From: Aphidius gifuensis
Taxonomy: Eukaryota; Arthropoda; Insecta; Hymenoptera; Braconidae
Length of the DNA: 64,000 nucleotides
Reading direction: 5' to 3'
NCBI RefSeq assembly: GCF_014905175.1
Contig: NC_057790.1
Location: 20,300,469 to 20,364,468, forward strand
This document shows, piece after piece, positions 13,140 through 25,522 of the stretch. The notes beneath the pieces were generated by a model that saw nothing but the letters and a program-made list of their open reading frames with translations, had not been told where the DNA came from and made no database searches. Each line of letters begins with the position of its first letter. The first letter of the stretch is position 1. Made by a program: the position numbers and the translations under genes.

Positions 13140-13663
13140 CTTAAATTTTTGTAAAAAAAAAATTAGAAAAACAAAAAATCGAAAAGTTAATTTCCACAAA
13201 TAACAAAAACCTCTTCAGTGATTCTATGTTCTTGATACAAATAAAGAAAGCTTATTATTCAAATAAAAGGAACAACCCTATTCATTATTTTAATGTTCAT
13301 TAAAAAATGAATATTAATAATCAAAAAAATAATAAAAATTCAGTTTAAATTTAGAAAAAATTATCCACAAGATTTGACATCATTTCTTTTATTTTCAAAT
13401 GTTATAGAAAAAATTATTATGAGGATGTTGTGTATCTTTATTTACTTTTACAATAAAAATGTTTTTTTTTTATTTTTATTTTTCTATTACATTATATGAG
13501 TTTTTTAAATTATTATTCAAAAAAATATTTAATTAACATGGCATTTGTTGATCTATATAAATTGATGAAAGTAATATTCTTATATTTTGAAAGATGATGT
13601 ATTTTTTTTTTAAACAATGATAATTGATTTTTATTTTTTGTAAATTAAGTATTTATAAATTAA

Positions 13664-14459
13664 TTAATCTTTTTTGGCTGCTTCTGCAGCTTTTTTTAGT
13701 TGTTTTTCTCTCATTCTCTCAGCATCACTGTTAAAATAAAAATATTATGTTTTGTTATTGTTACTATTTAAACAACAAAATGTTTATTTAATTTTATTTT
13801 ATTACCGTTGTTTTCGTTGTTCTAAGGTTAAACCTTTATTGCTTTCTTGTTCAGATGCTGCTTTTTTACCTTCTTTTTTTGCATTTTTGGCACGTGCCAA
13901 ATCTCTTTGATTTCCTCCTGTAAAAGTAAATGAAAAATAACATCAAACATTATTTAATTATATTTTCAATTTGAATAAAAGTGAAATTTACCACATTAAA
14001 ATTACATTTCAACAAAATTATACCCCCCTTAAATATTATGAAATCTTACAAAACAAAATAAGCCACAGAAAAATAATTGTTTAAATAAAATTTCATATAA
14101 ACATTTTAATAATATTTTTCTTATCAATTTATAGTCAATAATAAAAAAAAAAACTCATTTTTTTATCAGTTAAATAATAGATAAACTGTCAATTACAATT
14201 GTCAAACAAAAAAAAATTTGTTAGGTTAAAACTACAATTTTTTAAGACAAGCATAAACATTATTAATAATAATATTTAAAAGATAATTAATACTTTTTAA
14301 TATAATATTAATAATAAGCTAAATTAATCAACTTTATATTATTTAAAATAATGTAAATAAATATTATTTTAAGTCATAAATGTTATCGTCAAATGATAAC
14401 AACAATGAAAAAAAATGAGTATTTTTTTTATTTTTAATAATAATTAACTTACGTGTCAT
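13664..14459 (-). CDS. SERF-family small basic protein (4F5-type)
   Basis: A 60-residue protein from three exons on the complement: 14453-14459, 13806-13917 and 13664-13727 (183 nt with stop). It begins MTRGNQRDLARAKNAKK, the signature of small EDRK-rich factors (SERF1/SERF2). The rest is Lys/Ala/Glu-rich with an REKQLKKAAEAAKKD end. In other animals these highly charged, largely disordered proteins modify amyloid aggregation and bind nucleic acid. The first coding exon holds only seven bases, which is why it is easily missed; the donor ACGTAAGT and the phase fit well. Orientation matches the neighbouring PDI gene. Confidence 0.9.
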
Positions 14460-15319
14460 GTTATTTTAATATAATTAATTTACAAAAATTAAATATCAAA
14501 TACTGGATATTTTAAAGGTTGATTTTTTTTTTTTGTTTTAATTATTATAAAAGCGAATTTAACACACGATCCGACGTGGTCTACAAACGACAAACTTGTA
14601 AGTTGTAATCTCTCTCTCTTTTTTTCTTCTATGACCTTTTTTGTGTGATGATTCGGCTGACAACAGCTGACAATCATTAGACACACACACAAACATGGCC
14701 TCAGCCAATGAAATTACAGAAAATGAAAAATAGAATTTTCCGTTGTTCATATTTTCAGCACCAGGTAGCACTTGAATCGCTTTAAACAATTTATAATTGT
14801 TATAAACAATTATAGATAAATAATTGATGAGCAAAAACATGTTTGACAATTGATTATTTATGTTATTTTGTTTTTTTTTTTTTTATTTAAATCAATTTTT
14901 CGTATAAACAAAATTCCTTAGCTTACAATATATACTTAATTAATGACAACCTGGAATAAAAGACTTTTCAAGTATTCACGGAAAATGTACAAGGATTCGT
15001 ACAAACATTCATGATTTACTAAGTAATTTTTTTTTATTAATTATTTCACTACCGTTCATTCTATTTTTGAAAAAAAAAAAGATCTTAAAAAATAAAATTA
15101 TTCTGATAAAAGTCTCATTGTTGTCGATGTATAATTGGAAGTTTTTGATTGAGATTAAAATTGATAATGTCATCATAAAATGACGTAGTTAATAAACCAA
15201 AAAAAACAGTTGATTTAGCTTTGACAAAAAAAAAAATCAAATAAAAAAAAACCTCCGCTTAGACATTAAAAATATTGCAAAAAAAAAAAAAAAAAGAACA
15301 TGTTTTATAAAGAAATTAT
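14460..15319. other. spacer between PDI and the SERF gene
   Basis: Holds the SERF 5' flank (a more complex patch at about 14560-14800) and the PDI 3' UTR with several A and T runs. The two overlapping minus-strand open frames at 14489-14849 show no family resemblance and are probably 5' UTR sequence. Confidence 0.4.
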
Positions 15320-17269
15320 TTAAAGTTCTTCTTTGGCAACCTTGGCGTTACCCTTACGATCAAAGTTTTTAAGACCATCAGAAGAATGTTTGGCAATGTA
15401 TTTAACAAAATCATCAAGTTCACGTCCACCTTCATATTTGACTGGTGATGATTTGGCATCTTTTGGAATCCAGTATAATGTTGGAAAACCACGTACTTCA
15501 AATTGTGCTGGTACATCATTTGCTGTTGCATCAAATTTAGCAATAACAACATTTTCATCAACTAATTTTTCACCCAATTCATCAAATATTGGTGCTAATT
15601 TTTACAATGACCACACCATGGTGCATAAAATTCAATAAGTACATCTTTATCTGAATTTGTAATAATGTCATCATAATTTTTAACAACAACTTTAACTGGT
15701 GCTGAATTGTCTTCTGGTATTGGCTCAGATTTAATAAATGGTTCTAATACATTACTATCAAAATCTTTCAAGAATTTTTCAAAGTTTTCAACATTAAATT
15801 CATCTTCTAACGTATTTTGATTTTTTCATCTCTAGCAAGAATAACTGGTTTATCATCTTTAGCAAATGTAACACCAAAGTCATTTAATTCATGTTGGAAA
15901 TCATCCTTATTTGAGATTGCATAGTTGAATGATTTATAATTTTTACTTGCTTTTAAAATACGATTACGCCAGTAGTTTGTACCTTTTGGATTTTTAACAT
16001 AATCAACACTGTAGTATGCAACAACAAGTGGATTTACAAATGATTGTGCATTATCACGTGTACGTATACCAGCAAGACCAAAGTAATTTTTAGTTACAAA
16101 ATCAGATATATCAGCAATATTTGATTCACCATCATAGTGTAAAATTGATTCTTCAAATTTATTTTGTAATATTTTTGGTCTATATAAAACAATTTTATTT
16201 TTAAAACCATCTTTTTCAACAAGTGATTTTGCAATTGTATGAGCAAAACGTGCTTTTTCACGTAATTTTTTAGCAACTGAATGGAAAGCCTTGGCCAATG
16301 GTGAATCTTCTTTTTCAGTATAAAGAATATAACTAACTTCATTTGTTTCAAGGAAATTTTTATGGCATTCTTCACCTTTAAGTTCTTTTGATGCTGGTCC
16401 AACTTGACTCTAAAAATTAAAAAAATAAATTTTCATTTTTAAATAATCATACTAATTATGATGGCCTTATTTTATATTTTTTTAAAATTATCATTATCAT
16501 AATTATTATCACAACTTTACGTATTTATAATTATCGAAAAATATAAAATTTATAAACGACAATTTTTATCAGTATTAATTGGCTTGATGATAAATAAAAA
16601 TAACAAGTTGAAAATAAACTTGTTAACCTCGTTCTTATTTACAGTATAATTGTTAAATTAAAATATAAAATTACCTTCATGTATTTAACAATACCATCAG
16701 CTTCTCTTGGTCCATTGTAATCACTGACCATTTCACTCTTTGAGAAAATTTTCAATGTTGGATAACCAGAGACAGAATATTTACCGCAGGTGTCTTTACC
16801 ACCTTCAGTACAATCAACTTTGGCAAGTGTTATTGGTGGATCATTTCTCTTCAATTCACCAGCAGCTTTAGCAAATTCTGGCTTCAAATGTTTGCAGTGA
16901 CCACACCTGTCAAACATCAATATTATTTATAAATACATGTTATCAAAATTATAAATAAATAAATAAAAATATATCTAGTTTTAAATAATCATAAATTCAA
17001 TTTAAATAATATGATGAATTAAAAAGAATAAAAACTTAATGCGTGGCATATTTGATCGAATCAACAATTTTATAATAATAAAAAAAAAAATGGAGTTAAT
17101 AATAAAATTAATTTAAAAAATCTTACCATGGTGCATAAAACATAACGAGTGTATTGTCATATGTATCAAGTGTTGCTGTAAAATCAGAATCCGTAAGTTC
17201 AAGTACATCTTCTTCAGCAGCCCAAGCTCCAAGAGCCAGAGAAAATATGAATAAATACTTTGCTAACAT
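15320..17269 (-). CDS. protein disulfide isomerase A3 / ERp60, with two one-base frameshifts
   Basis: ER oxidoreductase that forms and rearranges disulfides, in animals often working with calnexin and calreticulin. Exons on the complement: 17127-17269, 16675-16906 and 15320-16409. Signal peptide MLAKYLFIFSLALGAWA; thioredoxin domain a with CGHC at residues 49-52; b and b' domains; a second CGHC domain; C-terminal ER-retention signal KEEL. Corrected length would be 488 residues, normal for PDIA3. The last exon is two bases short: one base is missing in the T run at 15821-15826, and one in the T run at 15599-15603, just after the second CGHC. Both are one-base losses in homopolymers while the rest is fully conserved, so assembly error is likelier than true decay. 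Assignment to PDIA3 rather than P4HB rests on the KEEL end, the length and the middle-domain sequence. Confidence 0.92.
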
Positions 17270-17509
17270 GTTAAACGTATCACAATTCAGAACCGAATGA
17301 TGATGATGATGCCGTTGCCGGTGTTTTATTATATGGATATGTTGAAGAGAGGAACAAACTTGTTGTCGGCTTTTAGCTGGAAACACGTCAATTTTTTTAT
17401 TTCTCTCTCTCTTTTATCAACTGCATTAACAAATTTTGTATCCTTATTTAATGTATTTGACACGTTTTTTTTTTTTTTTCTATTTCTTACAATTGACAGC
17501 CAAAGGAGA

Positions 17510-17573
17510 GACGTGGCCACTTGGGGATCAGTTAGAAAATGGCTTTGTGCTGGCGATTTTTCATTGGTCAACG
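17510..17573. promoter_or_regulatory. UPR-type elements upstream of PDI
   Basis: About 240-300 bp upstream of the PDI start codon lie GACGTGG (17510-17516), the core of the XBP1/ATF6 UPRE, and ATTGGTCAACG (17563-17573), one mismatch from ERSE-II (ATTGGNCCACG). Both kinds of site are known to drive ER-chaperone genes during the unfolded-protein response. Function here is inferred from motif and position only. Confidence 0.4.
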
Positions 17574-17610
17574 TACACTTGATATTCTAGTTATGTTCCA
17601 GTTACATTTA

Positions 17611-17893
17611 ACAGAGAGAAGACTGAGAGGTCCCACGCCGATAGTTTTATAATTCACTAGTTTTTGCGCCATCTCCCGTTCTTTGTTCAATAGGTACTAC
17701 GTAGCCAAATGTATATGGTAAAGTCACAGTAAAATGGTAATGCAGAGTCTTTAATTTCAATTTTTTCTTTTATTAAATTTATTAAATTTATTTTCTTTTA
17801 TTTAGCATAAGTAACTCTTTTATGAATTTTTAAAAAAAAAATATTAATTTTGTGAGAGAAAATTTTCATATTGATTTTGATATTAGTCCATGG
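17611..17893. repeat. left arm of a long inverted repeat (putative transposon terminal repeat)
   Basis: Starting at ACAGAGAGAAGACTGAGAGG, this roughly 280-bp stretch is the near-perfect reverse complement of 27947-28208. It includes shared GTCCCACGCCGATAG, GCGCCATCT, GGTACTACGTAGCCAAATG and TTAGTCCATGGAT blocks. The outer end faces the PDI promoter. A diverged second copy of its inner part follows at 17915-18045. Confidence 0.88.
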
Positions 17894-17914
17894 ATAAAAA
17901 AAACGATTATAAGT

Positions 17915-18045
17915 CCTTTTATTAAATTTTATTTAGCATACCTATTTTATGAATTTTAAAAGTAAAAATATTAATTTTTTGAGAAAAAATATTCATATTT
18001 AATTTCGATATTAGTCCATGGAGAAAAAAAAACGATTATAAGTAT
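17915..18045. repeat. partial tandem copy of the inner end of the left inverted repeat
   Basis: Repeats the inner part of the left arm, including TTAGTCCATGGA followed by an A run and CGATTATAAGT, with more substitutions. The duplication is absent from the right arm. Confidence 0.75.
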
Positions 18046-21000
18046 ATATTTAATCATTCATTCATATATTCTTTTGATGATCATCTTCTATAAAATAATA
18101 ATACAACAAATTAAACTTGAGATTTTAAACCACACATATCAAGACTAAAATTATTACAAACATTGAAAATAGGCAAATAAATCAATTAGTAAACCAAGTG
18201 CTGATATTTATTATTTTTTTGACAATATTATCATGTATACATCACATATTGTATAAATTTTTTAATTTTTGGTTATTTTTCTTGTACACTTGAATCTTGT
18301 TGGATAATTTGGATTCTTGATTGTGAAGTCGAGTACGAGCAATAATTTTAATTTTCAATACGTACTGCATAAAATATATTCGATGTTGATAGCATGGTTT
18401 ACTTTTGTCAAACCATTCTTTGACTAAATAGAATTCCTCTGATGTTTTTTTAATATTTTTAATTGATTTTATAGATTCTATTATTATTGTTTTTAATAAT
18501 GGACAATAATGCCAAAATTTATTCCATATTTCATCGAATATTTTCAAAATAATGAAAAATTTTACAAGATTATCTTGAGGTCGAAAAAGATGTAATACAT
18601 CTGGATCCTCTAGATCATGGTCAGCCGTGTACTCACGATAACGAAGGTAACCTTCAGAGTTTGTTGATTGATCTAAGGGTTTTTAACCAATCATTTCGAC
18701 ATTTCCCACAATTATATTTTTGAAGTCCTCGACGAACTATAAAGCCACAAAATATGTGATAGCTTGTTGAGCATACTCGTCAAGTTCTTCATATATATTC
18801 TCTTGTGACTCTTCGACATTTTCAACACTTTCTTTTGATTTTTGTTTCACCATACAGTGTATCAACATCTTCAAGTACTCCAACGTCATCATCTTCTTCT
18901 GAGTCGCTCTCTTCTTCATTCCACTCTTCACTCATTGAATCATTTTTATTATTAATTTTATGAGCTTCATTATAACTTGATGATGTTATTATGTTTTAAA
19001 CTAATTTCATTGTTATCAGTATCAAGTAGAGATTTACATTCTTTTTCAGTTTTTCTAGTATTACAACCAGCACTCTTGTATGTAAAACCATTTGAAAGAA
19101 TATGACCAGTCGAAATTCGAATACCTCGAGCAGTTGGATTTGCATTGTTTCCACCTCGTTGACGAAATTTTGAAAAAAGATGCTCAACATTATCTTGATT
19201 CAGCAGTCCAGTTGCAAGCTCAAAATCAACAAATTGCAATTTTAAATCATGATATAAATTGAGGTGAACTAATAGTCATTGGCAAGCCATCTAAAAAACC
19301 TGGATGACTCCCAAATGGTACTTTCCACTTTAATGTCCACTTTAAAAAATCTATGAGACAATTTTCAACTTGTGGATTTCGATCAGATATAACACGCTTC
19401 ATATTGAGACGTTTTTCATCTTTATTTGTTAAGGTATTGAGAGCATCAATTGCATCATTACAACGTTCGATAAATCCTGCAGTTTCCATCCATGTTTTGG
19501 AGCTTATCAAAAGATTTGCATGACCTAAAAAAATAATAAACATCAATCGTGAAATAATTGTGAATACACTGCAGTTTTTCAAATTTTAATAGAACCATTA
19601 TTATTTTATGTCGTAGTTATATTGAAATTTTTTTTGAAAAAAATTATTCGTTTTTTAAAATATAAATATTTAAAGTAAACATTTTTTAAATTTTACATAT
19701 TCATTTTGACAATCATTTTTGTTCATATATTTGATTTTTTTGTAATCTCTACTCAAATAAAAATAAAACTATTAGAGTCTAATATAAATAAAAAAAAATT
19801 CAAAGAATAAATATATAAAATTACCTGCAGTTTTCATTGCTGCTGCGTATCTGCGACCAAACATTTGAAAAGTTCTTTTCACATTCATGGATTCAAAACT
19901 ATTTGGTCGCAGATGCAATCTCTCGTCTATGTGAGATAATAAATGTGAGCCACCTTCAGTATTTCTATCCACTCGAAATGTTAAAATGAAATCATCATAC
20001 AGTGCTATAATTTTTTTATCACAGGTTAATGGTTTTCGTGATCTTAAAAATGCTAAAAGCCTTTTAAATAAGTGTGGAACATCATAGCCTACATAATATT
20101 TAATACCATCATGAATAAAACTACCAATATTTACTGTTGTAAAGCTATCTTGTTGATTATTATTTTTTACTTTCACTTGAAGTAAATTAACTAAGCGTTG
20201 ATTGTTAGTGCCCATATCACACGTTAAAAAACGACAATCTGCTCCAGCTTTTTTTAGTCTACTTAAGCATTCAAGTATAATTTTATATAAATCATCGCCA
20301 CTTATGCTACTTTCAGTGAAAAAATAAGCAAGAGGTTGGTGCCATTTCTTATTTACATTAATACTATCAAGGCATAAAAATAAAACAGTTTGCTCGTATC
20401 TGTTCGTCCAAATTGTCCCTTATCAACAAGACCTTCAATCATATCAAATTTTTCAGAATATTGTTCAAATGATTTAATAACTGTTTCATCAAATTTAAGA
20501 CAACAAATCCTGTTTTCTGGTGGATAACTTATCATTACTTGTTCCAATCTTTTAAATACTGAATCACAAAAGCCTGGAAGAATAGTAAATTCTTCTAGCC
20601 ATCTCCTGATAGAGTTTTTACTAGGAAAATTAGCTCCATTTTGACGCAAACTTCCTAGAGCTGCTGGTGAATGATAATACAAGTTTTTTGCGACATCTCT
20701 CTCCATCCTTGAATATGGAGTGTTGGTTGTATGTAATTGCAACATAATAGTGGCTGCCACAGGATCTAAATTCATTTTATTAATTATATCACACGCTTCT
20801 TTTTTTAAATGTTTTTCAAGTCTTTTGGGATTTTTAAACCGTCGACTTTTAACTAGAAGCATTTTTTTATTTGATTTGTCAATTACTGATCGAAGCATTT
20901 TCATATCTTTTGATAAAATTGAATTTTCTTTTTCAAGAATTTTACAACGATTTTGTAAATTATTATATAAACTACAAGGTAATGTCACTAATTCAGCTCT

Positions 21001-22554
21001 AACATCATTTTGATTTTTGGTTGCCTGATTAATTGACAAATCTACCATTACTTCATCATCAACATGTTGTAACGTTCTTTTCTTTATATTTAAGCAAGCT
21101 GTCTCTGAGTCTGGATTATTCTTACTATTATTTTCTGATGAAAAATAATTTAATAATGGAATTGCATCACTTTTCAATCTATCTTTAAACTCAGATTTAA
21201 AAGCTGACGATGGAAAATGATCTGCACAAATTTTTAAATTGCAGATATACTTATCTGAATATTTTTTTAATTCCGGATTTCCTAGAACATATGAAAATAA
21301 TACTCAAATTAGTTGAGGTGTATACATATATATGTATATTATTAAATTATTATTTTAAAGCTATCAAAATATAGATAAAATCTATAATTTTGTTTATATA
21401 TATGTATATTTTAATTCGTTATTTTCAATAATATTTTAGTTTTAAATTTTTATTTTTTTTTCATTTTAAAAATGAATGTATGTATATAAAAATAATAGAA
21501 AAAGAGAAAGTAGGGTAAAAAAAACGTGTGAATCTTTTTTAGATTGCTTACTGCTTTTTCTTATAAAAAAAAATTATTTAAAAATGATAATTTTTAAAGG
21601 CGCCATGCAATTGTTTATCAAACATTTTTATTAACAATATAATATTATTATTATTTATAATAATCATAATAATAATAATAATTTACAATTTGTTAATAAT
21701 TTATTCATAAAAAAAAAATTTAACAACAATTCAAATAAATAAATTGTTGCTAATAAATTTTATTGTTGCTTAAAATTCCCAGAACTCAAGCTACGAAGGA
21801 TAGGACAAAGCGGAGACGGTGACCCCCATTAAAGATTCTCCCTCATCCAGGCAAGTTCTGTTTTAAATGGGCATTTTAAAAAATTTTACCCGATTTTGAC
21901 GAAAAAATTATTTTAGGGGTATTTCGACCTCCGATTTCAATTAAAAATATTTAAAAATTTCTATCCTCCCGGGAAAGGGTGAAAATAATTAATTAAAATT
22001 AAAATAATCAATTTCGCGATTCCTGTTAGAATTAGAATGAAAAGTTTCAAGTAAAAGTTGTAGAGAATAATTTTTTAGGGGAGGTAGATTTCATAAGTTT
22101 TTTTTTTTTTAACCATCCCTTTTCGCGTAATTAATTTTTAAAGTTTTATATTTTTTTGATTAACGCGTTACCCCTCATGAACCCCCACTCAAAACTCTCC
22201 TGCGCAACCGCGATAGATATATAAAAAAAAGAGATAGTTTTATTTCGATCCGACGCTACCCGATTGTACCCGACTCGACGCACATACACACACGCAACTA
22301 TTGTATTTACGCGCACTGTGATAGTATTAGTGATATACACTTTTAAATTCGATTTCAGGCAATTTTCTTATTTCTCGCGTTGTCGGCCCGGAATAACAAC
22401 AAACAGGAATTGTTAATAAAAAAAAAAACTTAACAAATGGCTCCAATATTCAAAAATGCATCAATTTTGAAAATTTTTTTTTCATCGTGTTAATGATTTC
22501 ATGCACTATCGTATGCTAATAAAAATACTATCATTTCTATTTTCTCATGACACG

Positions 22555-23130
22555 TAATTATTTTTAAGATGAAAGGGGTGGTTTTTTCGCGAAAATGCCC
22601 TAAGACGAAATTAATCTACTCTAATCAAAGAAAATTTTCCCGTTCTTATTTTATTTTTCCGTTGATTATTTGAAAAATTGTTCGCGATTTCTCCGGCAAA
22701 AATATTTTTTTTCTATTCTTTTCGCGACGCGTAATTGATTTTAAGATGAAAGGGGTGGTTTTTTCGCGAAAATGCCCTAAGACGAAATTAATCTACTATT
22801 ATCGAAGAAAATTTTCCCGTTCTTATTTTATTTTTCCGTTGATTATTTAAAAAGTTATTCGCGATTTCTCCGGCAAAAATATTTTTTTTTTTTATTCTTT
22901 TCGTGACGCGTAATTATTTTTAGGGGAAAAGGGGTGGTGATTTCGCGAAAATGCTATATGTCGAAACTAATGTACATAAGTCAAAGAAAATTTTCGTGTT
23001 CTTATTTTATTTTTCCGTCAATTATTTAAAAAGTTATTTGATATTTCTCCGGCAAAAATATTTTTTTTTCTATCCTTTTCGCGACGTGTAATTATTTTTG
23101 AGAGAAAAGGGGTGGTTATTTCGCGAATAA
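22555..23130. repeat. four tandem copies of a 178-bp unit
   Basis: Copies start at 22555, 22732, 22911 and 23089 (steps 177, 179, 178); the last is cut short near 23130. Each begins TAATTATTTTTAAGATGAAA or a variant and contains GGGGTGGT-TTTCGCGAAAATGC, TTTTATTTTTCCGTTGATTA and TTCTCCGGCAAAAATATT. CG dinucleotides are frequent for such an AT-rich region. Confidence 0.88.
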
Positions 23131-23157
23131 AAAAATTATACGATATAGTAGAAAATG

Positions 23158-23690
23158 TGTAGATTATTATCAAATGAAAAAATTTTGGTGTCTTTCCTTA
23201 TTAACAATAGAATAATAGATATTTACATAAACAAATAGAAGAAAAAAATTCGATTATCTAAAGAATTTTATTTGTTTATGCAAATATTAATTATTGATTA
23301 GGCAATACACAAAAATTTATTTACTTTATAATAATCTACATATTGTTTACTGTATATTACTATTTTTTTTATTGTAAATATCCCGCGATTAAATTGTTTA
23401 AATAATTCAACAACTAGAAAAAAGTGTATAAATTTGATAATTTTAAGTTGTTAAATTGTTTAAACAATTTAATCGCGGGATATTTACAATAAAAAAAATA
23501 GTAATATATAGTAAACAATATGTAGATTATTATAAAGTAAATAAATTTTTGTGTCTTTCCTTATTAACAATAGATATTTACATAAACAAATTAAAGAAAA
23601 AAACTCGATTATTTAAAGAATTTCATTTGTTTATGCAAATATTAAATTTTTATTAGGCCAGACACAAAAATTTATTTTTTAACAATTTTT
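23158..23690. repeat. foldback: 93-bp inverted repeat inside longer direct repeats
   Basis: 23308-23400 and 23461-23553 are close reverse complements (TCCCGCGATTAAATTGTTTA against TAAACAATTTAATCGCGGGA at the inner ends) around a 60-bp loop that is itself partly self-complementary. Outside them, 23158-23307 and 23521-23680 are direct repeats sharing GTCTTTCCTTATTAACAATAG and TTTGTTTATGCAAATATTAA. No coding capacity; it resembles a MITE or foldback remnant. Confidence 0.85.
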
Positions 23691-25522
23691 TTTTCTCTTA
23701 AACAGCGTATAGCTGATTCATTGTCTACTTGAAAACTTATTTTTTTCTATTTGCTTTTTCGTGGCAAGTGATGCACACAGACGTGACACACACAAGCATA
23801 TAGTGTAGCAATGTTCTATACTTGTTTGCTAGCAGGTTAATGTCTGTCTGTATATGCACAGACACACTCAAAAGCCAGTTTTCGAGGCAGAAGCGCAACA
23901 AAATTTTGTCTAACTGGACATAAAATTTGGCGTTACGAGATATGTTTGAATAATTATGAAAACGAAAAAAAAGGTTTATACGTGAGGATTTTTCAAAAAT
24001 ATTTGTTTTCCACTTACTGCTTGAAAGATTATTCGCTTTTGAATTTTTTTTTTTTTAATTTGAGTAATGAAATTATTTATTAACGTTATGAAAAAATATT
24101 AAATTTTAATACAATGATTATCCATAATAACTAGTTATACATGTGTAATTAGCTTACTGGAAAGAAGTTGAAAAAATGAATCATTTGATTTGACAATCAA
24201 GTCGGGTAAATGGTACATCATATGTATATTGACGTATTTGTATTTAAATAAGATAAACAAAGGTAGAGAGAAGAGGTAATTCAAGAGAAATTCAAGAGGA
24301 ATCGCGAAGATATATTTTCACAAGGGCTGGCTAGAAATTAAACAAGAAATTCGAGTTAATAAAAATTAACCCTTGCGATACAACAAGTTACTTGTATGTT
24401 ATTTATTTGTAATTTATCAAAATAATTTGATGTGAATATGCTCGTACAAGCAACACTATCTTGAAATTTTCATACTCAAGTGCAGTAAAGACAGAGACAG
24501 AAAAAGAGGAAGACAAAAAAACAAAGTTTGACCGAACGAATAAGAGGAGAAGCTTCAGAATTTCCCTTAAACCATTCACAATTGAGATGCTTCTTCGTGG
24601 TCCACTCAAGCCATATGCTTGGCCCCTGTTTTTGACAATGTGAATTTAAAAAATCACACTTAATAATTGAATATTTATAAAATTATCATTTATAATCGTC
24701 ATTCTCAGAATTATTAATAACCATTATTGATTGCAACCATATATATTTAGACAATAGTAGGCAATATTGGAATGTATTATGATTTATGATTAATGATATA
24801 CTAATCAGTGAATTAATTAATAGATAAATGTTAAATAAAACCAATATTTTCAAAAATTGTCAATTTATTTTATTTTATATTTTATCGTTATTATTATTTT
24901 CTTATGAAAGTGTTTAGAAAAAGCAATCGTAGTCTCTCTATTTCTTGTTCTTGGTGAGTCAAATTTGACACCCCGCAGTAAATAATAATAACTAAAATAC
25001 AGAATAAAATAAACTAAAAATTTTTAACACTTAACATTGATAAAATTATTATTTATAATCGTAATTCTCAAAATGATCTAGGCAATGTTGAAATGTATTG
25101 CAGTAAATTGTATTTTATTACAAAAAAAAATTATTTTAATTAATAAATAATAATAATTTTTAACCAGCAAAATTAAAAACAAAAAAATTTTTAAATATAT
25201 ACACATACTTTATGTATATTACATATATATATACTCAAAATGATATGTATGCGCGCATTTTAGTTAATAAAATTTAATAGAAAAAAAAACATTTCAAAGT
25301 AATAGTCACAATTATTATTTTTTAATTATCGTGTCACAAAATCATTGGTTTATGTAAATAATTAATTCAACACTTACCACAATTTTCAATCCACTTTTTT
25401 TTCTTTGCAATAGATTTCTCTGATTTACCTCCGGGGAAACCAAAAAGATATATACCAGAAAAACAGTCATTTTTACAATTTGCATAACTACAACGACGAT
25501 CTGTTGGTACGTATGATGACAT

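Larger units (their letters stand above)
21282..25377 (-). other. long transposase intron carrying nested repeats
   Basis: Separates the two halves of the THAP domain. It contains a GC-richer non-coding stretch (about 21770-22440), four 178-bp direct repeats (22555-23130), a foldback (23158-23690) and AT-rich remainder. Animal THAP genes often have an intron inside this domain, but not usually this long, so a later insertion into the intron is plausible. No second transposase was recognised. Confidence 0.5.
18242..25522 (-). pseudogene. decayed P-superfamily (THAP9-like) transposase
   Basis: Exon 1 (25378-25522) encodes the first half of a THAP zinc finger, with C-x4-C in CSYANC and the conserved Trp in KKKKWIENCG. 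A 4.1-kb intron follows. Exon 2 starts at 21281 and completes the domain with ICADHF (C-x2-H) and the AVP-like SDAIP. Next come a coiled-coil region and the RNase-H-like DDE core: LKFDETVIK, then CDMGTNNQRL, a short intron at about 19503-19824, and RGGNNANPTA. A C-terminal CGKCRNDWL-type segment follows. At least five reading-frame breaks, near 20410, 19270, 18970, 18860 and 18745, show it is not functional as written. Only the N-terminal part (exon 1 to about 20415) is intact. Family assignment is firm. Confidence 0.88.

Noticed and set aside
18242..21177. Separate small genes in the transposase region
   Set aside because: The open frames join in order, by shifting frame, into one P-type transposase, so they are fragments of one pseudogene.
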